Assembly (NCBI RefSeq): GCF_004000435.1
Contig: NZ_RBVZ01000011.1
Coordinates: 19,236 to 83,235, forward strand
Direction of reading: 5' to 3'
Source of the DNA: Alexandriicola marinus
GTDB lineage: Bacteria > Pseudomonadota > Alphaproteobacteria > Rhodobacterales > Rhodobacteraceae
Length of the DNA: 64,000 nt
The notes below the pieces were generated by a model. It was not told the DNA's origin and did no database searches. It saw only the letters and a list, made by a program, of their open reading frames with translations. This document shows positions 1 through 8,284 of this stretch, one piece after another. The position numbers were made by a program, and so were the translations under genes. How positions within the stretch are numbered: position 1 is the stretch's first letter; each line of letters opens with the position of its first letter.

Positions 1-27
1 CACCGGCTCTTGCGGCGCTTTCGTCAT
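1..27 (-). CDS. Possible start of a divergent gene (partial)
   Basis: A minus-strand ATG at 27-25 opens a frame reading MTKAPQEPV up to the window edge. A GGAGG lies on the minus strand at 33-37, five bases upstream of this ATG, which is ideal Shine-Dalgarno spacing. Only nine codons are visible, so the product cannot be named. The alternative is that the left edge holds the 3' end of a plus-strand gene such as ilvI. The three plus frames close at 70, 81 and 92, and none resembles a typical acetolactate synthase large-subunit C-terminus. Confidence 0.35.
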
Positions 28-136
28 CCCATCCTCCAACGATCCCGCCCGAGGCATCATCCTCCGATTGATCCCCCTTGAAAAGTGGTGAATAACGGCG
101 CGACGCTCCGCAGCTTGCGAAAAGGACGACACGCCC

Positions 137-700
137 ATGTCCCCGCTGAAAATCAAGAAGGGCTCGACGAGCCATTCGGCCTATAATCTCCGCCCCACCT
201 TTTCGGACGTGTCCGAACGGCACACGCTGGCCGTGCTCGTCGAAAACGAGCCCGGCGTGCTTGCGCGGGTGATCGGATTGTTCTCGGGCCGCGGCTACAA
301 CATCGACAGCCTGACCGTGGCCGAGGTCGACCATCAGGGCCACCTGAGCCGGATCACCATCGTCACCACCGGCACGCCGCAGGTGATCGAACAGATCAAG
401 GCACAGCTGGGCCGGATCGTTCCTGTTCACGACGTGCATGACCTCACCGTCGAGGGACCGAGCGTCGAGCGGGAACTGGCGCTCCTCAAGGTCGCGGGCG
501 AGGGCGAAAAGCGGGTCGAGGCGCTGCGCCTTGCCGATATATTTCGCGCAAACGTCGTCGACTCGACATTGAAAAGCTTCACCTTCGAGATCACCGGCAC
601 ATCTGAGAAGATCGACGCCTTCGCCGACCTTATGCGCCCTCTGGGCCTCGAGGAGGTTGCGCGCACGGGCGTCGTCGCGCTCTCTCGCGAAGAAAAGTGA
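137..700 (+). CDS. ilvH: Acetolactate synthase small (regulatory) subunit
   Basis: This is the regulatory subunit of acetohydroxyacid synthase, which binds the large subunit IlvI/IlvB and confers valine feedback inhibition in branched-chain amino acid synthesis. An N-terminal ACT domain spans about residues 29-102 and contains the recognisable NEPGVLARVIGLFSGRGYNI segment at 37-56. The ALS small-subunit C-terminal domain follows at about 110-182. Length (187 aa) is normal for the family, with an alphaproteobacterial N-terminal extension of about 25 residues. AAAGGACG upstream of the ATG is a plausible ribosome binding site. The large subunit is not visible in the 136 bases upstream, so it is either just outside the window or unlinked. 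Confidence 0.95.
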   Translation: MSPLKIKKGSTSHSAYNLRPTFSDVSERHTLAVLVENEPGVLARVIGLFSGRGYNIDSLTVAEVDHQGHLSRITIVTTGTPQVIEQIKAQLGRIVPVHDVHDLTVEGPSVERELALLKVAGEGEKRVEALRLADIFRANVVDSTLKSFTFEITGTSEKIDAFADLMRPLGLEEVARTGVVALSREEK

Positions 701-772
701 CCGCCGCGCCCGCGGGCTCTGGAAACGGGGTGGAATAGCTGGTTCTCTGACCACGGCTGGACAGGAGGCTTC

Positions 773-1714
773 ATGGGCGCGCGCAAGATCATCATCGACA
801 CCGATCCCGGACAGGACGACGCGGTGGCCCTTCTGCTGGCGTTCGCCTCGCCCGAGGAACTCGAGGTTCTGGCCGTCACGACGGTTGCCGGAAACGTCCC
901 GCTCGAGCTGACGACCCGCAACGCCCTGACCGTCTGCGAACTTGCGGGCCGCAGCGATGTGCCGGTGCATGCCGGATGCGACGGGCCGATGACGGGCACG
1001 CTCAAGACCGCGGAGGCCGTGCATGGCCAGACCGGGCTTGACGGGGTGGAGCTGCCGCCCCCCTCGACCGCGCCCGCACCCGGCCATGCGGTCGACATCC
1101 TGATCGAGACGCTGCGCCGCGAACCGGCCGGCACCGTGACGCTGTGCACGCTGGGGGCGCTGACCAATGTCGCCACCGCCTTTGCCCGCGCGCCCGATAT
1201 CGTGGAGCGCGTGGCCGAGATCGTGGTGATGGGCGGCGCCTATTTCGAGGTGGGCAACTGGTCGCCGGCCGCGGAATTCAACATCCTCGTCGATCCCGAG
1301 GCGGCCCAGATCGTGTTCCGGGCCGGACGGCCACTGACCATCCTGCCCCTCGACGTCACCCACAAGGCGCTGATCACCCCCGACAGGCTCGCGGCGTTCG
1401 GCCGGATCGACAGCAACGTCGGCCGCGCCGTGCATGGCTGGCTTGGCTTTTACGAACGGTTCGACATGGCGAAATACGGCTGGGAGGGCGGGCCGCTGCA
1501 CGACCCCTGTGTCATCGCCTACCTGCTGAAGCCCGACCTGTTCTCCGGACGGTTCATCAACGTCGAAGTCGAAACGCAATCCGAACTGACGCGCGGGATG
1601 ACCGTGGCCGACTGGTGGAACGTGACCGACCGGCACGCCAATGCGACCTTCATCGGCGATGTGGATGCCGACGGGTTCTACGCGCTGCTGACCGACCGGC
1701 TGGCACGCCTGTGA
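773..1714 (+). CDS. Nucleoside hydrolase (inosine-uridine preferring family)
   Basis: The 313-residue product is a ribonucleoside N-glycosidase that splits nucleosides into ribose and free base for salvage. The diagnostic calcium-binding motif DTDPGQDD sits at residues 9-16, and later family blocks such as LDVTHKAL and GPLHDPCVIAYLL are present. Length matches the family. AGGAGG lies seven bases before the ATG. Its stop codon overlaps the GTG start of the following acetyltransferase, so the two are probably translationally coupled. Substrate preference (purine, pyrimidine or non-specific) cannot be read from sequence alone. Confidence 0.92.
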   Translation: MGARKIIIDTDPGQDDAVALLLAFASPEELEVLAVTTVAGNVPLELTTRNALTVCELAGRSDVPVHAGCDGPMTGTLKTAEAVHGQTGLDGVELPPPSTAPAPGHAVDILIETLRREPAGTVTLCTLGALTNVATAFARAPDIVERVAEIVVMGGAYFEVGNWSPAAEFNILVDPEAAQIVFRAGRPLTILPLDVTHKALITPDRLAAFGRIDSNVGRAVHGWLGFYERFDMAKYGWEGGPLHDPCVIAYLLKPDLFSGRFINVEVETQSELTRGMTVADWWNVTDRHANATFIGDVDADGFYALLTDRLARL

Positions 1715-2169
1715 CGACCTCCATCACCCTCGCCGATGCAGAGGCCCTGCCCCGCCTTCTGGACCTGATCGAACGGCGCGAGACCGAGGGCGGCGCACCG
1801 TCCTGGGACGAGGACGAACGCGACAGGCGCAAGCGGCTGGTCGGCCCGCTCGTCTCGGGCGGGCCCGAAGGTGCGGTCTGGCTGATCGGTCCCACGCGGG
1901 CCCCGCTTGGCTATGCGGTCATCTGCTTTGGCTGGGCGATGGCCGAGGGGCGGGAGGCGTGGCTCGAGGATCTTTATGTGCGCCCCTCGGTCCGGCGGCG
2001 TGGGATCGGGCGCGAGGTGGTGCATGCGATCAGCGTGTCTCTGCGGGGCGCCGGGGTCCGGCGGCTTCAGGCGCGACTGCCCCGGATCGAACATTCGGCG
2101 CAGGAATTCTGCACGGCCTGCGGCTTTTCCATCGCGACCGGAACGATCCTGATGAACGAACCTCTCTGA
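1711..2169 (+). CDS. GNAT family N-acetyltransferase
   Basis: The 152-residue product has a GNAT fold. The acetyl-CoA pyrophosphate-binding motif RRRGIG is at residues 95-100, preceded by LEDLYVRPSV, and a typical C-terminal FCTACGF segment follows. The GTG start is chosen because it overlaps the nucleoside hydrolase stop by four bases (GTGA), and homology begins there with no earlier support. The acceptor substrate is unknown. Coupling to a nucleoside hydrolase suggests but does not show a role in nucleoside or base metabolism. Confidence 0.85.
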   Translation: MTTSITLADAEALPRLLDLIERRETEGGAPSWDEDERDRRKRLVGPLVSGGPEGAVWLIGPTRAPLGYAVICFGWAMAEGREAWLEDLYVRPSVRRRGIGREVVHAISVSLRGAGVRRLQARLPRIEHSAQEFCTACGFSIATGTILMNEPL

Positions 2170-2244
2170 CGGGAGCGACCAATCTGACGGGTGCGACCAA
2201 AAATCTCGATTTTTGGTGGGGCACCAATTTTGGATAAAATTGGT
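2166..2244. terminator. Double hairpin between convergent genes
   Basis: Two perfect 9-bp stem-loops with 4-nt loops stand side by side: accaaaaat/atttttggt at 2196-2217 and accaatttt/aaaattggt at 2223-2244. They separate the convergent GNAT and transporter genes and look like a bidirectional transcription stop. The second abuts the transporter stop codon. A 17-nt imperfect direct repeat (CTGACGGGNGCGACCAA, one mismatch) at 2166-2182 and 2184-2200 precedes them and includes the GNAT stop codon. Confidence 0.75.
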
Positions 2245-3143
2245 CAGCCCGGCGGCAGCCGTTTCGGAGGTCGGTTGATCAGAACGATCCCGGATGCCAC
2301 CAGCACCAGCGCGCCGATCAGCGCCGGTGTCACCGGTTCGTCGAGCAGCCACCAGCCCAGGAACACCCCGAAAACCGGCGCGAGAAAGCTGAACGAGGCC
2401 ACGCCCGAGGCCGGGTAGATGCTCATCAGCCAGAACCACAGGATGAACCCCGCGCTGACGACCACCACGATCTGAAAGGCCAGCCCCGCAAGGTGGATCG
2501 GCTGCAGATCGCGCACCAGGTCGCCGAACAGGGGCGCCAGCAGCAACAGGATCGGCGCCGAAACCGCGACCTGCCACATCAATTGCATCTCGGGCCGGAT
2601 CGTCCGCAGCGACGTCGCCTTGACCATCAGCCCCGCCGCCGCCCAGCCCATCGCCGCGCCGACGGCCGCCAGATCGCCCCAAAGGCTGCCCACACCCTCG
2701 CTCCGGCCCAGCATCGCGATGGCCACGCCGCACACCGACAGTGACAGCCCCGCGAGCCGCGACGCGGTCATCCTGTCGCCCGGCACGAACAGATGCGCGC
2801 CGAGCGCCATCCAGACCGGCATCGCGTAGAAGAGCACGCTTGTTCGCGCGACGGTCGTCAGGTCGAGCGCGATGAACAACAACAGGAATTCAAAGGCAAA
2901 GACACAGCCGATCGCGATCCCTGCCCCGCGCACCGCCGGCCCGCCCCAGTTCAGGGGAATGCCGCGCCACTTCAGCCAGAGCCAGATACACAGGACCGCG
3001 CCCAGCGACCTCAGCCCCGCAAAGAAGACGGGCTGCAGCCCGCCATTGGTGACCTTGATCACCACCTGGTTGAAGGCCAGCAGGATCGAGAAGCCGGTCA
3101 GCATGACCGCGCCCGTGAGGTCGATATGATCGCGCTTGTCCAT
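2244..3143 (-). CDS. EamA/DMT superfamily transporter
   Basis: This is a 299-residue inner-membrane protein with about ten hydrophobic segments arranged as two EamA repeats of roughly 140 residues each. That is the standard layout of drug/metabolite exporters such as RhaT/YdcZ relatives. Features include the first repeat ending in ALDLTTVARTSVLFYAMPVW and the second ending in ASFSFLAPVFGVFLGWWLLD, both typical of the family. The exported solute is not predictable. It is convergent with the GNAT gene, from which it is separated by the double hairpin. Confidence 0.9.
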   Translation of the reverse strand: MDKRDHIDLTGAVMLTGFSILLAFNQVVIKVTNGGLQPVFFAGLRSLGAVLCIWLWLKWRGIPLNWGGPAVRGAGIAIGCVFAFEFLLLFIALDLTTVARTSVLFYAMPVWMALGAHLFVPGDRMTASRLAGLSLSVCGVAIAMLGRSEGVGSLWGDLAAVGAAMGWAAAGLMVKATSLRTIRPEMQLMWQVAVSAPILLLLAPLFGDLVRDLQPIHLAGLAFQIVVVVSAGFILWFWLMSIYPASGVASFSFLAPVFGVFLGWWLLDEPVTPALIGALVLVASGIVLINRPPKRLPPG

Positions 3144-3194
3144 GACAGGCCAATGCGCGGCTGTTCCGGAGCTGTCAAGCGCGAGGAGGACCCG

Positions 3195-4172
3195 CTAGTC
3201 GGACAACATCCATTGCCCCTCGGGCCAGAAGGCGTGGAAAGCGAAGGCGAACATGACGTCATGGACGACATCATTGCCCTGCCCGTCCCGCACCCGGACG
3301 TTGCCCACGTCTCGGCCCCAGGCGATCTGCTGATGATCGAGGGCGGAGGCCTGCCCCGAGGACCAGCTGAGCACGACGCCCGCCTCGCGGATCTCTCCCT
3401 CCTCCGACAGTCTTGTCAGGGGCCAGGCGCGGTCACCGACCCGGACCACGCGCACGAGGGGCGGGATGTCGTGGGGCGGGTTCTCGCCGTTATGGAGGAA
3501 AGGCCGGGTCGAGCTGTCGTATCCCACATAAGGGTTGCGGCCATAGTCGCGGAAAAAGCCCTGCGGTTCGGCCATGACCAGCCCGCCCGGGTTGCGGTCG
3601 CGGAAACTGCCCATCCCCTCGAGCCATCCGGGCAGCATCGTCAGCTCAACCCCGGTCAGCTCGCCCACGATGCCCACGCCCGTGGCCTGCTGCCACCAGC
3701 TTTCGGTCTGCCGGTCATACATGATCATGTCGGAATTGCGCAGCTTGCCCGAGACGCCGAATTCCAGAATCCCCGCCCCGGTGCGCCGGTCGAAGACGAC
3801 GCCCGAATTGCACAACGGGCAGAAGGTGACGGCGACCGGGATGCCGCCCACCTCGTCATTAACGATCTCGTGCCAGATCAGGTAGCGCACCGGATAGGCG
3901 CGAGGCGTCTCGCCGGGCAGTTCCAGAACCATGACCGGCTCGGATCGTTCGATGAAAGTCGCCTCGGCGAGGGGCACCATGTCGGGATCATCGATCGCGG
4001 GGATGCCGTCCTTCGGCGGGCCGCCCGACATGATCTCGATCCAGTCTTGGATGCTGGTGGTCTCGAAATCCGTTTCCGGCCATTCATTGGCCCAGAAACC
4101 GGGATTGGCCGCTGCGCCAAGGGGCGTCGTCAGGGCTGCGGCGATCAGGGCTGCGCGGATCGGGGCAAACAT
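3195..4172 (-). CDS. Secreted DUF3179 domain protein
   Basis: The 325-residue product begins with a Sec-type signal peptide (MFAPIRAALIAAALTTPLGA, with cleavage after the following AAA). The mature part is a DUF3179 domain with the conserved TFCPLCNSGVVFDR block, whose two cysteines are a family hallmark. The function of the family is unknown. The start at 4172 is preferred over an upstream in-frame ATG at 4205 because it has AGGAGA seven bases before it and puts the signal sequence at the N-terminus. It is probably periplasmic. Confidence 0.85.
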   Translation of the reverse strand: MFAPIRAALIAAALTTPLGAAANPGFWANEWPETDFETTSIQDWIEIMSGGPPKDGIPAIDDPDMVPLAEATFIERSEPVMVLELPGETPRAYPVRYLIWHEIVNDEVGGIPVAVTFCPLCNSGVVFDRRTGAGILEFGVSGKLRNSDMIMYDRQTESWWQQATGVGIVGELTGVELTMLPGWLEGMGSFRDRNPGGLVMAEPQGFFRDYGRNPYVGYDSSTRPFLHNGENPPHDIPPLVRVVRVGDRAWPLTRLSEEGEIREAGVVLSWSSGQASALDHQQIAWGRDVGNVRVRDGQGNDVVHDVMFAFAFHAFWPEGQWMLSD

Positions 4173-4262
4173 GGGCAATCTCCTGCTGCCGTGTCTGCCT
4201 GCCAATCTGTCGGTGCGAGGGGGCCGTGCCTAGCCCCCTCGCGGCCATGTGATAGGTTGCGA

Positions 4263-4826
4263 TCAGTCGATCACGGTGACGCTGGCCATGCTGTCGGGTG
4301 CGCCCACGACGGCGCCGTTGTTGCCCGAACCGCGCTTGATCGCGTCGACGACATCCATGCCCGACGTGACCTCGCCCACGATCGTGTACTGCCCGTTCAG
4401 ATGCGGCGCGGGGGCGAACATGATGAAGAACTGGCTGTTGGCCGAGTTCGGATCGCGAGACCGGGCCATCCCCACGACACCGCGTTCGAACGACAGGCTG
4501 TCGGAGAATTCGGCCGGAAGGTCGGGCAGATCGGACCCGCCCGTCCCGGCGCGCCGCATGTCGAAGGCCGGGTCGGTCGCGTCGCCAAAGGCCACGTCGC
4601 CCGTCTGCGCCATGAAGCCGTCGATCACCCGGTGAAAGACGACGCCGTCATAGGCGCCGTCGCTGGCCAGAGCGGTGATCTGGGCAACGTGCGCCGGCGC
4701 GGTGTCTTCGAACAGGTCGATCTCGATCACGCCCTGCGCCTCGCCCGCGACCTCGATCCGCAGACCTTCGGCGAAGGCGGGGGTGGCCAGCGCGATGAAT
4801 GCTGTGAGTGTGGCCAGCTTACGCAT
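4263..4826 (-). CDS. Exported peptidyl-prolyl cis-trans isomerase (cyclophilin)
   Basis: The 187-residue cyclophilin has a cleavable signal peptide (MRKLATLTAFIALATPAFAEG), so it should act in the periplasm in proline isomerisation and folding. The core contains FHRVIDGFMAQTGD and NSANSQFFIMF, the family's active-site blocks. The start overlaps the stop of the upstream cytoplasmic paralogue by eight bases, with a weak AAGGTGG upstream, so translation is probably coupled. The two proteins share their central core but differ at the N-terminus, as expected of a tandem duplication with one copy exported. Confidence 0.9.
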   Translation of the reverse strand: MRKLATLTAFIALATPAFAEGLRIEVAGEAQGVIEIDLFEDTAPAHVAQITALASDGAYDGVVFHRVIDGFMAQTGDVAFGDATDPAFDMRRAGTGGSDLPDLPAEFSDSLSFERGVVGMARSRDPNSANSQFFIMFAPAPHLNGQYTIVGEVTSGMDVVDAIKRGSGNNGAVVGAPDSMASVTVID

Positions 4827-5325
4827 CGGCGGCCACCTTGACCGAAACCATCCGGTCGGGCGCCATCGGCGGCTCGCCCCGGGTGATCGCGTCCACATGC
4901 TCCATCCCCGAAATCACGCGGCCATAGACGGTGTATTGACCGTTGAGGAAATGGTTGTCCTTGAAGTTGATGAAGAACTGCGAATTGGCGGAATTCGGAT
5001 TGGCCGAACGCGCCGCACCCAGCGTGCCGCGATCATGAGGCAGCTTGGAAAATTCGGCCGGCAGATCGGGCAGGTCGGACCCGCCTGTGCCGGCGCGGCC
5101 GATGTTGAAATCGCCTTCCATGTTGCCATGCGCAACGTCGCCCGTCTGCGCCATGAAGCCGTCGATCACGCGGTGAAAGCAAACATTGTCATAGGCGCCG
5201 GACCGGGCCAGCTCTTTCATGCGGGCGCAATGTTCCGGGGCCACGTCGGGCAGCAGTTCGATGACGACCTGACCGTCCTTGAGTTCCATCAGGATCGTGT
5301 TTTCCGGGTCCTTGATTTCGGCCAT
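4819..5325 (-). CDS. ppiB: Cytoplasmic peptidyl-prolyl cis-trans isomerase (cyclophilin)
   Basis: The 168-residue single-domain cyclophilin has no signal peptide. Conserved segments include CFHRVIDGFMAQTGD and NPNSANSQFFINF. AAAGGAGGG is correctly spaced upstream of the ATG. It is the first gene of a two-gene unit with the exported paralogue, and is divergent from pgk. Linkage of ppi to pgk is common in Rhodobacteraceae. Confidence 0.92.
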   Translation of the reverse strand: MAEIKDPENTILMELKDGQVVIELLPDVAPEHCARMKELARSGAYDNVCFHRVIDGFMAQTGDVAHGNMEGDFNIGRAGTGGSDLPDLPAEFSKLPHDRGTLGAARSANPNSANSQFFINFKDNHFLNGQYTVYGRVISGMEHVDAITRGEPPMAPDRMVSVKVAADA

Positions 5326-5351
5326 CTGGCCCTCCTTTGCTCGAAATTCGG

Positions 5352-5371
5352 GTCAACCTAGGCAGGTTGAC
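5352..5371. promoter_or_regulatory. Inverted repeat in the ppiB-pgk divergent region
   Basis: A perfect 8-bp inverted repeat, GTCAACCT-AGGC-AGGTTGAC, lies 27 bases upstream of the ppiB start and about 80 bases upstream of pgk. It overlaps TTGAC hexamer-like sequences on both strands. It could be an operator or paired -35 elements. No convincing -10 could be assigned, so the role is inferred from symmetry and position only. Confidence 0.4.
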
Positions 5372-5451
5372 GGGGAAAGCCAAGCCGGGTGCTTGACGTG
5401 GGGCCGCCCCGCCGTCACGAAGGCCTCAGTATTGTGACAGGAGGGCTTCGG

Positions 5452-6627
5452 ATGGGCTGGAAATCGCTGGACGACATGGACCTTGCAGGCAAGCGTGTGC
5501 TGGTTCGCGTGGATATCAACGTGCCCCTGAAGGATGGCAAGGTCACGGACGCCAGCCGGATCGAGAGGACCACGCCGACGATCCGGGACATTCGCGCCAA
5601 GGGCGGCTCACCGATCCTTCTGGCCCATTTCGGCCGACCAAAGGGCAAGCCCGTTCCCGAGATGTCGCTGTCGCAACTTGTCCCCGCGCTGGAAGACGCC
5701 TTCGGCACAGAGGTGATCTTTGTCGAGCGGCCCAGCCGCGAATTCATCGACGCACAGGCCCCCGACGCGGTGATCCTTGTCGAAAATACCCGCTTCTCCC
5801 CGATGGAGGAGGCCAACGACCCGCAGATGGCGCAGTTCCTTGCCTCGCTGGGCGATGTCTATTGCAACGACGCGTTTTCGGCCGCGCACCGGGCCCATGC
5901 CTCGACCGAAGGGGTCGCGCATCTACTGCCCTCCTGCGCCGGGCGGCTCATGGCCGAAGAGCTGGGCGCGCTCGAGAAAGCTCTCGGCAATCCCGAGCGC
6001 CCGCTGACGGCCGTGGTGGGTGGGGCCAAGGTCTCGACCAAGCTGGATCTGCTGTCGAACCTTCTGGACAAGACCGACTACCTCGTGATCGGGGGCGGCA
6101 TGGCGAACACGTTTCTGGCAGCCCAGGGCGTCAATGTCGGCACCTCGCTGGCCGAACATGACATGGCCGACACCGCGCGGCAGATCCTTGCCGACGCGGA
6201 CCGCAAGGGATGCGAAATCATCCTGCCGGTCGATATCGCGATCTCCCCCGCTTTCGAGGCTGCCGAGAGCGCGACCTATGTCGATGTCTCGGACTGCCCC
6301 GACGACCAGATGATCCTCGATGCCGGCCCCCGGACCGTCGAGAAGATCGCCGAAGTGATCACCGCGTCGAAGACGCTGATTATGAACGGCCCGCTGGGCG
6401 TGTTCGAACTGCCCCCCTATCACATGGCAACCTCGGCGATGCTGGATTGCATCGCCGAGCAGACCGGCGCGGGCGATCTGATCTCGGTCGCGGGGGGCGG
6501 CGACACGGTGGCGGCGATCAACAAGGCAGGTCATGCGGATGACTTCAGCTATATCTCGACCGCGGGCGGCGCCTTTCTTGAATGGATGGAAGGCAAGACC
6601 CTCCCCGGCGTTGCGGCTTTGGGATAA
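5452..6627 (+). CDS. pgk: Phosphoglycerate kinase
   Basis: This glycolytic enzyme interconverts 1,3-bisphosphoglycerate + ADP and 3-phosphoglycerate + ATP. The 391-residue product starts [20 protein letters not shown], followed by the substrate-binding DINVPL block. It ends with the nucleotide-binding [13 protein letters not shown] and a typical C-terminal [14 protein letters not shown]. The start at 5452 has AGGAGGG upstream; the longer open frame to 5389 lacks a ribosome binding site and family similarity. The aldolase gene follows on the same strand, grouping two glycolytic/gluconeogenic steps. Confidence 0.97.
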   Translation: MGWKSLDDMDLAGKRVLVRVDINVPLKDGKVTDASRIERTTPTIRDIRAKGGSPILLAHFGRPKGKPVPEMSLSQLVPALEDAFGTEVIFVERPSREFIDAQAPDAVILVENTRFSPMEEANDPQMAQFLASLGDVYCNDAFSAAHRAHASTEGVAHLLPSCAGRLMAEELGALEKALGNPERPLTAVVGGAKVSTKLDLLSNLLDKTDYLVIGGGMANTFLAAQGVNVGTSLAEHDMADTARQILADADRKGCEIILPVDIAISPAFEAAESATYVDVSDCPDDQMILDAGPRTVEKIAEVITASKTLIMNGPLGVFELPPYHMATSAMLDCIAEQTGAGDLISVAGGGDTVAAINKAGHADDFSYISTAGGAFLEWMEGKTLPGVAALG

Positions 6628-6715
6628 ACCGCGCACCCGTTAGCGTTCACACGATTGCGGCCAACCGGCCCAGCCCCTAAACCGACCTCAACCGGTATTC
6701 ACGATGGAGACGATC

Positions 6716-7609
6716 ATGGCAGATGCAGCGCAGGTGACGAAGGTTCGCGAAGGCAAGGGCTTTATCGCGGCACTCGACCAATCGGGCGGCTCCACGCCCA
6801 AGGCGCTAAGTCTGTATGGAATCGAGGAGGATGCCTATTCCTCCGAAGATCAGATGTTCGACCTGATCCACGAGATGCGGTCACGCATCGTGATGTCGCC
6901 GGCCTTTGGCGGTGACCGGATCGTCGGTGCGATCCTGTTCGAGATGACGATGGACCGCGACATCGGCGGCAAGACATCCTCGCATTTCCTGTGGGAGGAC
7001 AAGCAGGTCGTCCCCTTCCTCAAGGTGGACAAGGGTCTGGAGGCCGCGGAAAACGGCGTCCAGCTGATGAAATCGATGGGCGATCTCGACGGTCTTCTCA
7101 AACGTGCTGTGGGTCACGGCGTGTTCGGCACCAAGATGCGGTCTGTCATCGGCGCGGCCGACCGGGCCGGCATCAAGGCCAACGTCGCACAGCAGTTCGA
7201 GATCGGCCAGCAGATCCTCGGCCACGGGTTGATCCCGATCCTCGAGCCCGAGGTCACGATCACCATCGCCGACAAGGCCGAGGCAGAGGCGATGCTTCTG
7301 GACGAGATCATGGCCCAACTTGATGCGATGCCCGGCGATGCACAGATCATGCTGAAACTCAGCCTGCCGACCCATGCCAACCATTACGCGCCACTTGTGG
7401 CGCATGACCGGGTGATGCGGGTCGTGGCGCTGTCGGGCGGCTATTCCCGCGACGAGGCCAACGCACTTCTGGCGCAGAATGCAGGTGTGATCGCCAGCTT
7501 CTCTCGTGGTTTGACCGAAGGCCTGTCGGCGCAGCAATCGGATGCCGAATTCGACGCGGCCCTCGATGCCGCCATCCAGAGCATCTACGATGCCTCTGTC
7601 GCGGGCTGA
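6716..7609 (+). CDS. Class I fructose-bisphosphate aldolase
   Basis: The 297-residue product belongs to the class I (Schiff-base, metal-independent) aldolases that cleave fructose 1,6-bisphosphate to triose phosphates. Recognisable blocks are GFIAALDQSGGSTPKAL near the N-terminus, PFLKVDKGLE, ILEPEVTI and the C-terminal ASFSRGLTEGLS. The ATG at 6716 has GGAGA five bases upstream; another in-frame ATG at 6704 overlaps that site and is less likely. The gene follows pgk by 88 bases. Class I rather than class II aldolase at this locus is usual for Rhodobacterales. Confidence 0.93.
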   Translation: MADAAQVTKVREGKGFIAALDQSGGSTPKALSLYGIEEDAYSSEDQMFDLIHEMRSRIVMSPAFGGDRIVGAILFEMTMDRDIGGKTSSHFLWEDKQVVPFLKVDKGLEAAENGVQLMKSMGDLDGLLKRAVGHGVFGTKMRSVIGAADRAGIKANVAQQFEIGQQILGHGLIPILEPEVTITIADKAEAEAMLLDEIMAQLDAMPGDAQIMLKLSLPTHANHYAPLVAHDRVMRVVALSGGYSRDEANALLAQNAGVIASFSRGLTEGLSAQQSDAEFDAALDAAIQSIYDASVAG

Positions 7610-8204
7610 CCGCCCTGCCTTCAGGGGCGCTGCCGCGGTCTGCGTGCTTCTGGCATTGGCCAGTTGCGGGTCCGGCCCCCCACCCGCGACTCAGCCCGGC
7701 CAGATGCTACTCCCCGACGACTCGCGCGGTTCGGTCATCGGGTCGGTCACCGGCTTTGTCGGCGGCGCGCCCGAGGCATGGGAGACGCTCGATTTTTCGG
7801 TCGGCGCACCCGACGCCACGGCGTCGATCCAAGGCGACGACGGCAGGTTCGTTCTGATTGTCATGGCCTATCCGCCCGGAACGGACGGCGCACGGGCCGG
7901 GCGGATCACGATCGAGGCGACGCTGCCCAATGGCCCGGTCCCCGGGCCCGCCACCGGACCGATCATCACGCTGCACGAGACCGAGGCGCCTGACGGACCC
8001 GGCTATCGCAGCACAGAGACCGCCCTTCTGAATGTCTCCACGCTCAGCCGCCGCGACGGTCTTTACGGCGAGATCGCGGGCTCCTTCGTGGCGACGCTCT
8101 GCCGAACCGCGAGCGCCGATGCTGCCCTCGATCCGACCGATTGCCGCGACGTGGCCGGCGAATTCGAGACCGATCTGCAACTGCTCTATCCCGAATTCCA
8201 GTAA
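7590..8204 (+). CDS. Putative lipoprotein of unknown function
   Basis: The 204-residue product starts with a short basic segment, then a hydrophobic stretch ending in LLALASCGS. This is a lipobox with the lipidation cysteine, so the protein is likely anchored in a membrane facing the periplasm. The rest is a proline/glycine-rich domain that I do not recognise; it may be a beta-sandwich. The start overlaps the 3' end of the aldolase gene by 20 bases and no strong Shine-Dalgarno is visible, so expression may depend on coupling to it. Confidence 0.65.
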   Translation: MPLSRADRPAFRGAAAVCVLLALASCGSGPPPATQPGQMLLPDDSRGSVIGSVTGFVGGAPEAWETLDFSVGAPDATASIQGDDGRFVLIVMAYPPGTDGARAGRITIEATLPNGPVPGPATGPIITLHETEAPDGPGYRSTETALLNVSTLSRRDGLYGEIAGSFVATLCRTASADAALDPTDCRDVAGEFETDLQLLYPEFQ

Positions 8205-8211
8205 CAATAGG

Positions 8212-8241
8212 GATTCACAAAACGAATCGGATATGCGATTC
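8212..8241. promoter_or_regulatory. Cluster of three GANTC sites upstream of ftsB
   Basis: GATTC at 8212, GAATC at 8224 and GATTC at 8237 fall within 30 bases, spaced 12 and 13 bp. GANTC is the target of the cell-cycle methyltransferase CcrM of alphaproteobacteria, whose methylation state is read by GcrA at cell-division promoters. The last two also form an inverted repeat (GAATCG-N6-CGATTC extends it by one base). The regulatory role here is inference. Confidence 0.4.
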
Positions 8242-8284
8242 TGCGATATCACCACCCGTCAGAGGTGGCGCATGAGGCAGATCG

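Noticed and set aside
1..92. 3' end of ilvI on the plus strand
   Set aside because: None of the three plus frames looks like an IlvI C-terminus, and a well-spaced minus-strand ATG with GGAGG is present. It cannot be excluded from 136 bases.
2793..4841. Long plus-strand open frame across the transporter, DUF3179 and cyclophilin genes
   Set aside because: Low-complexity shadow translation; the three minus-strand genes are well supported.
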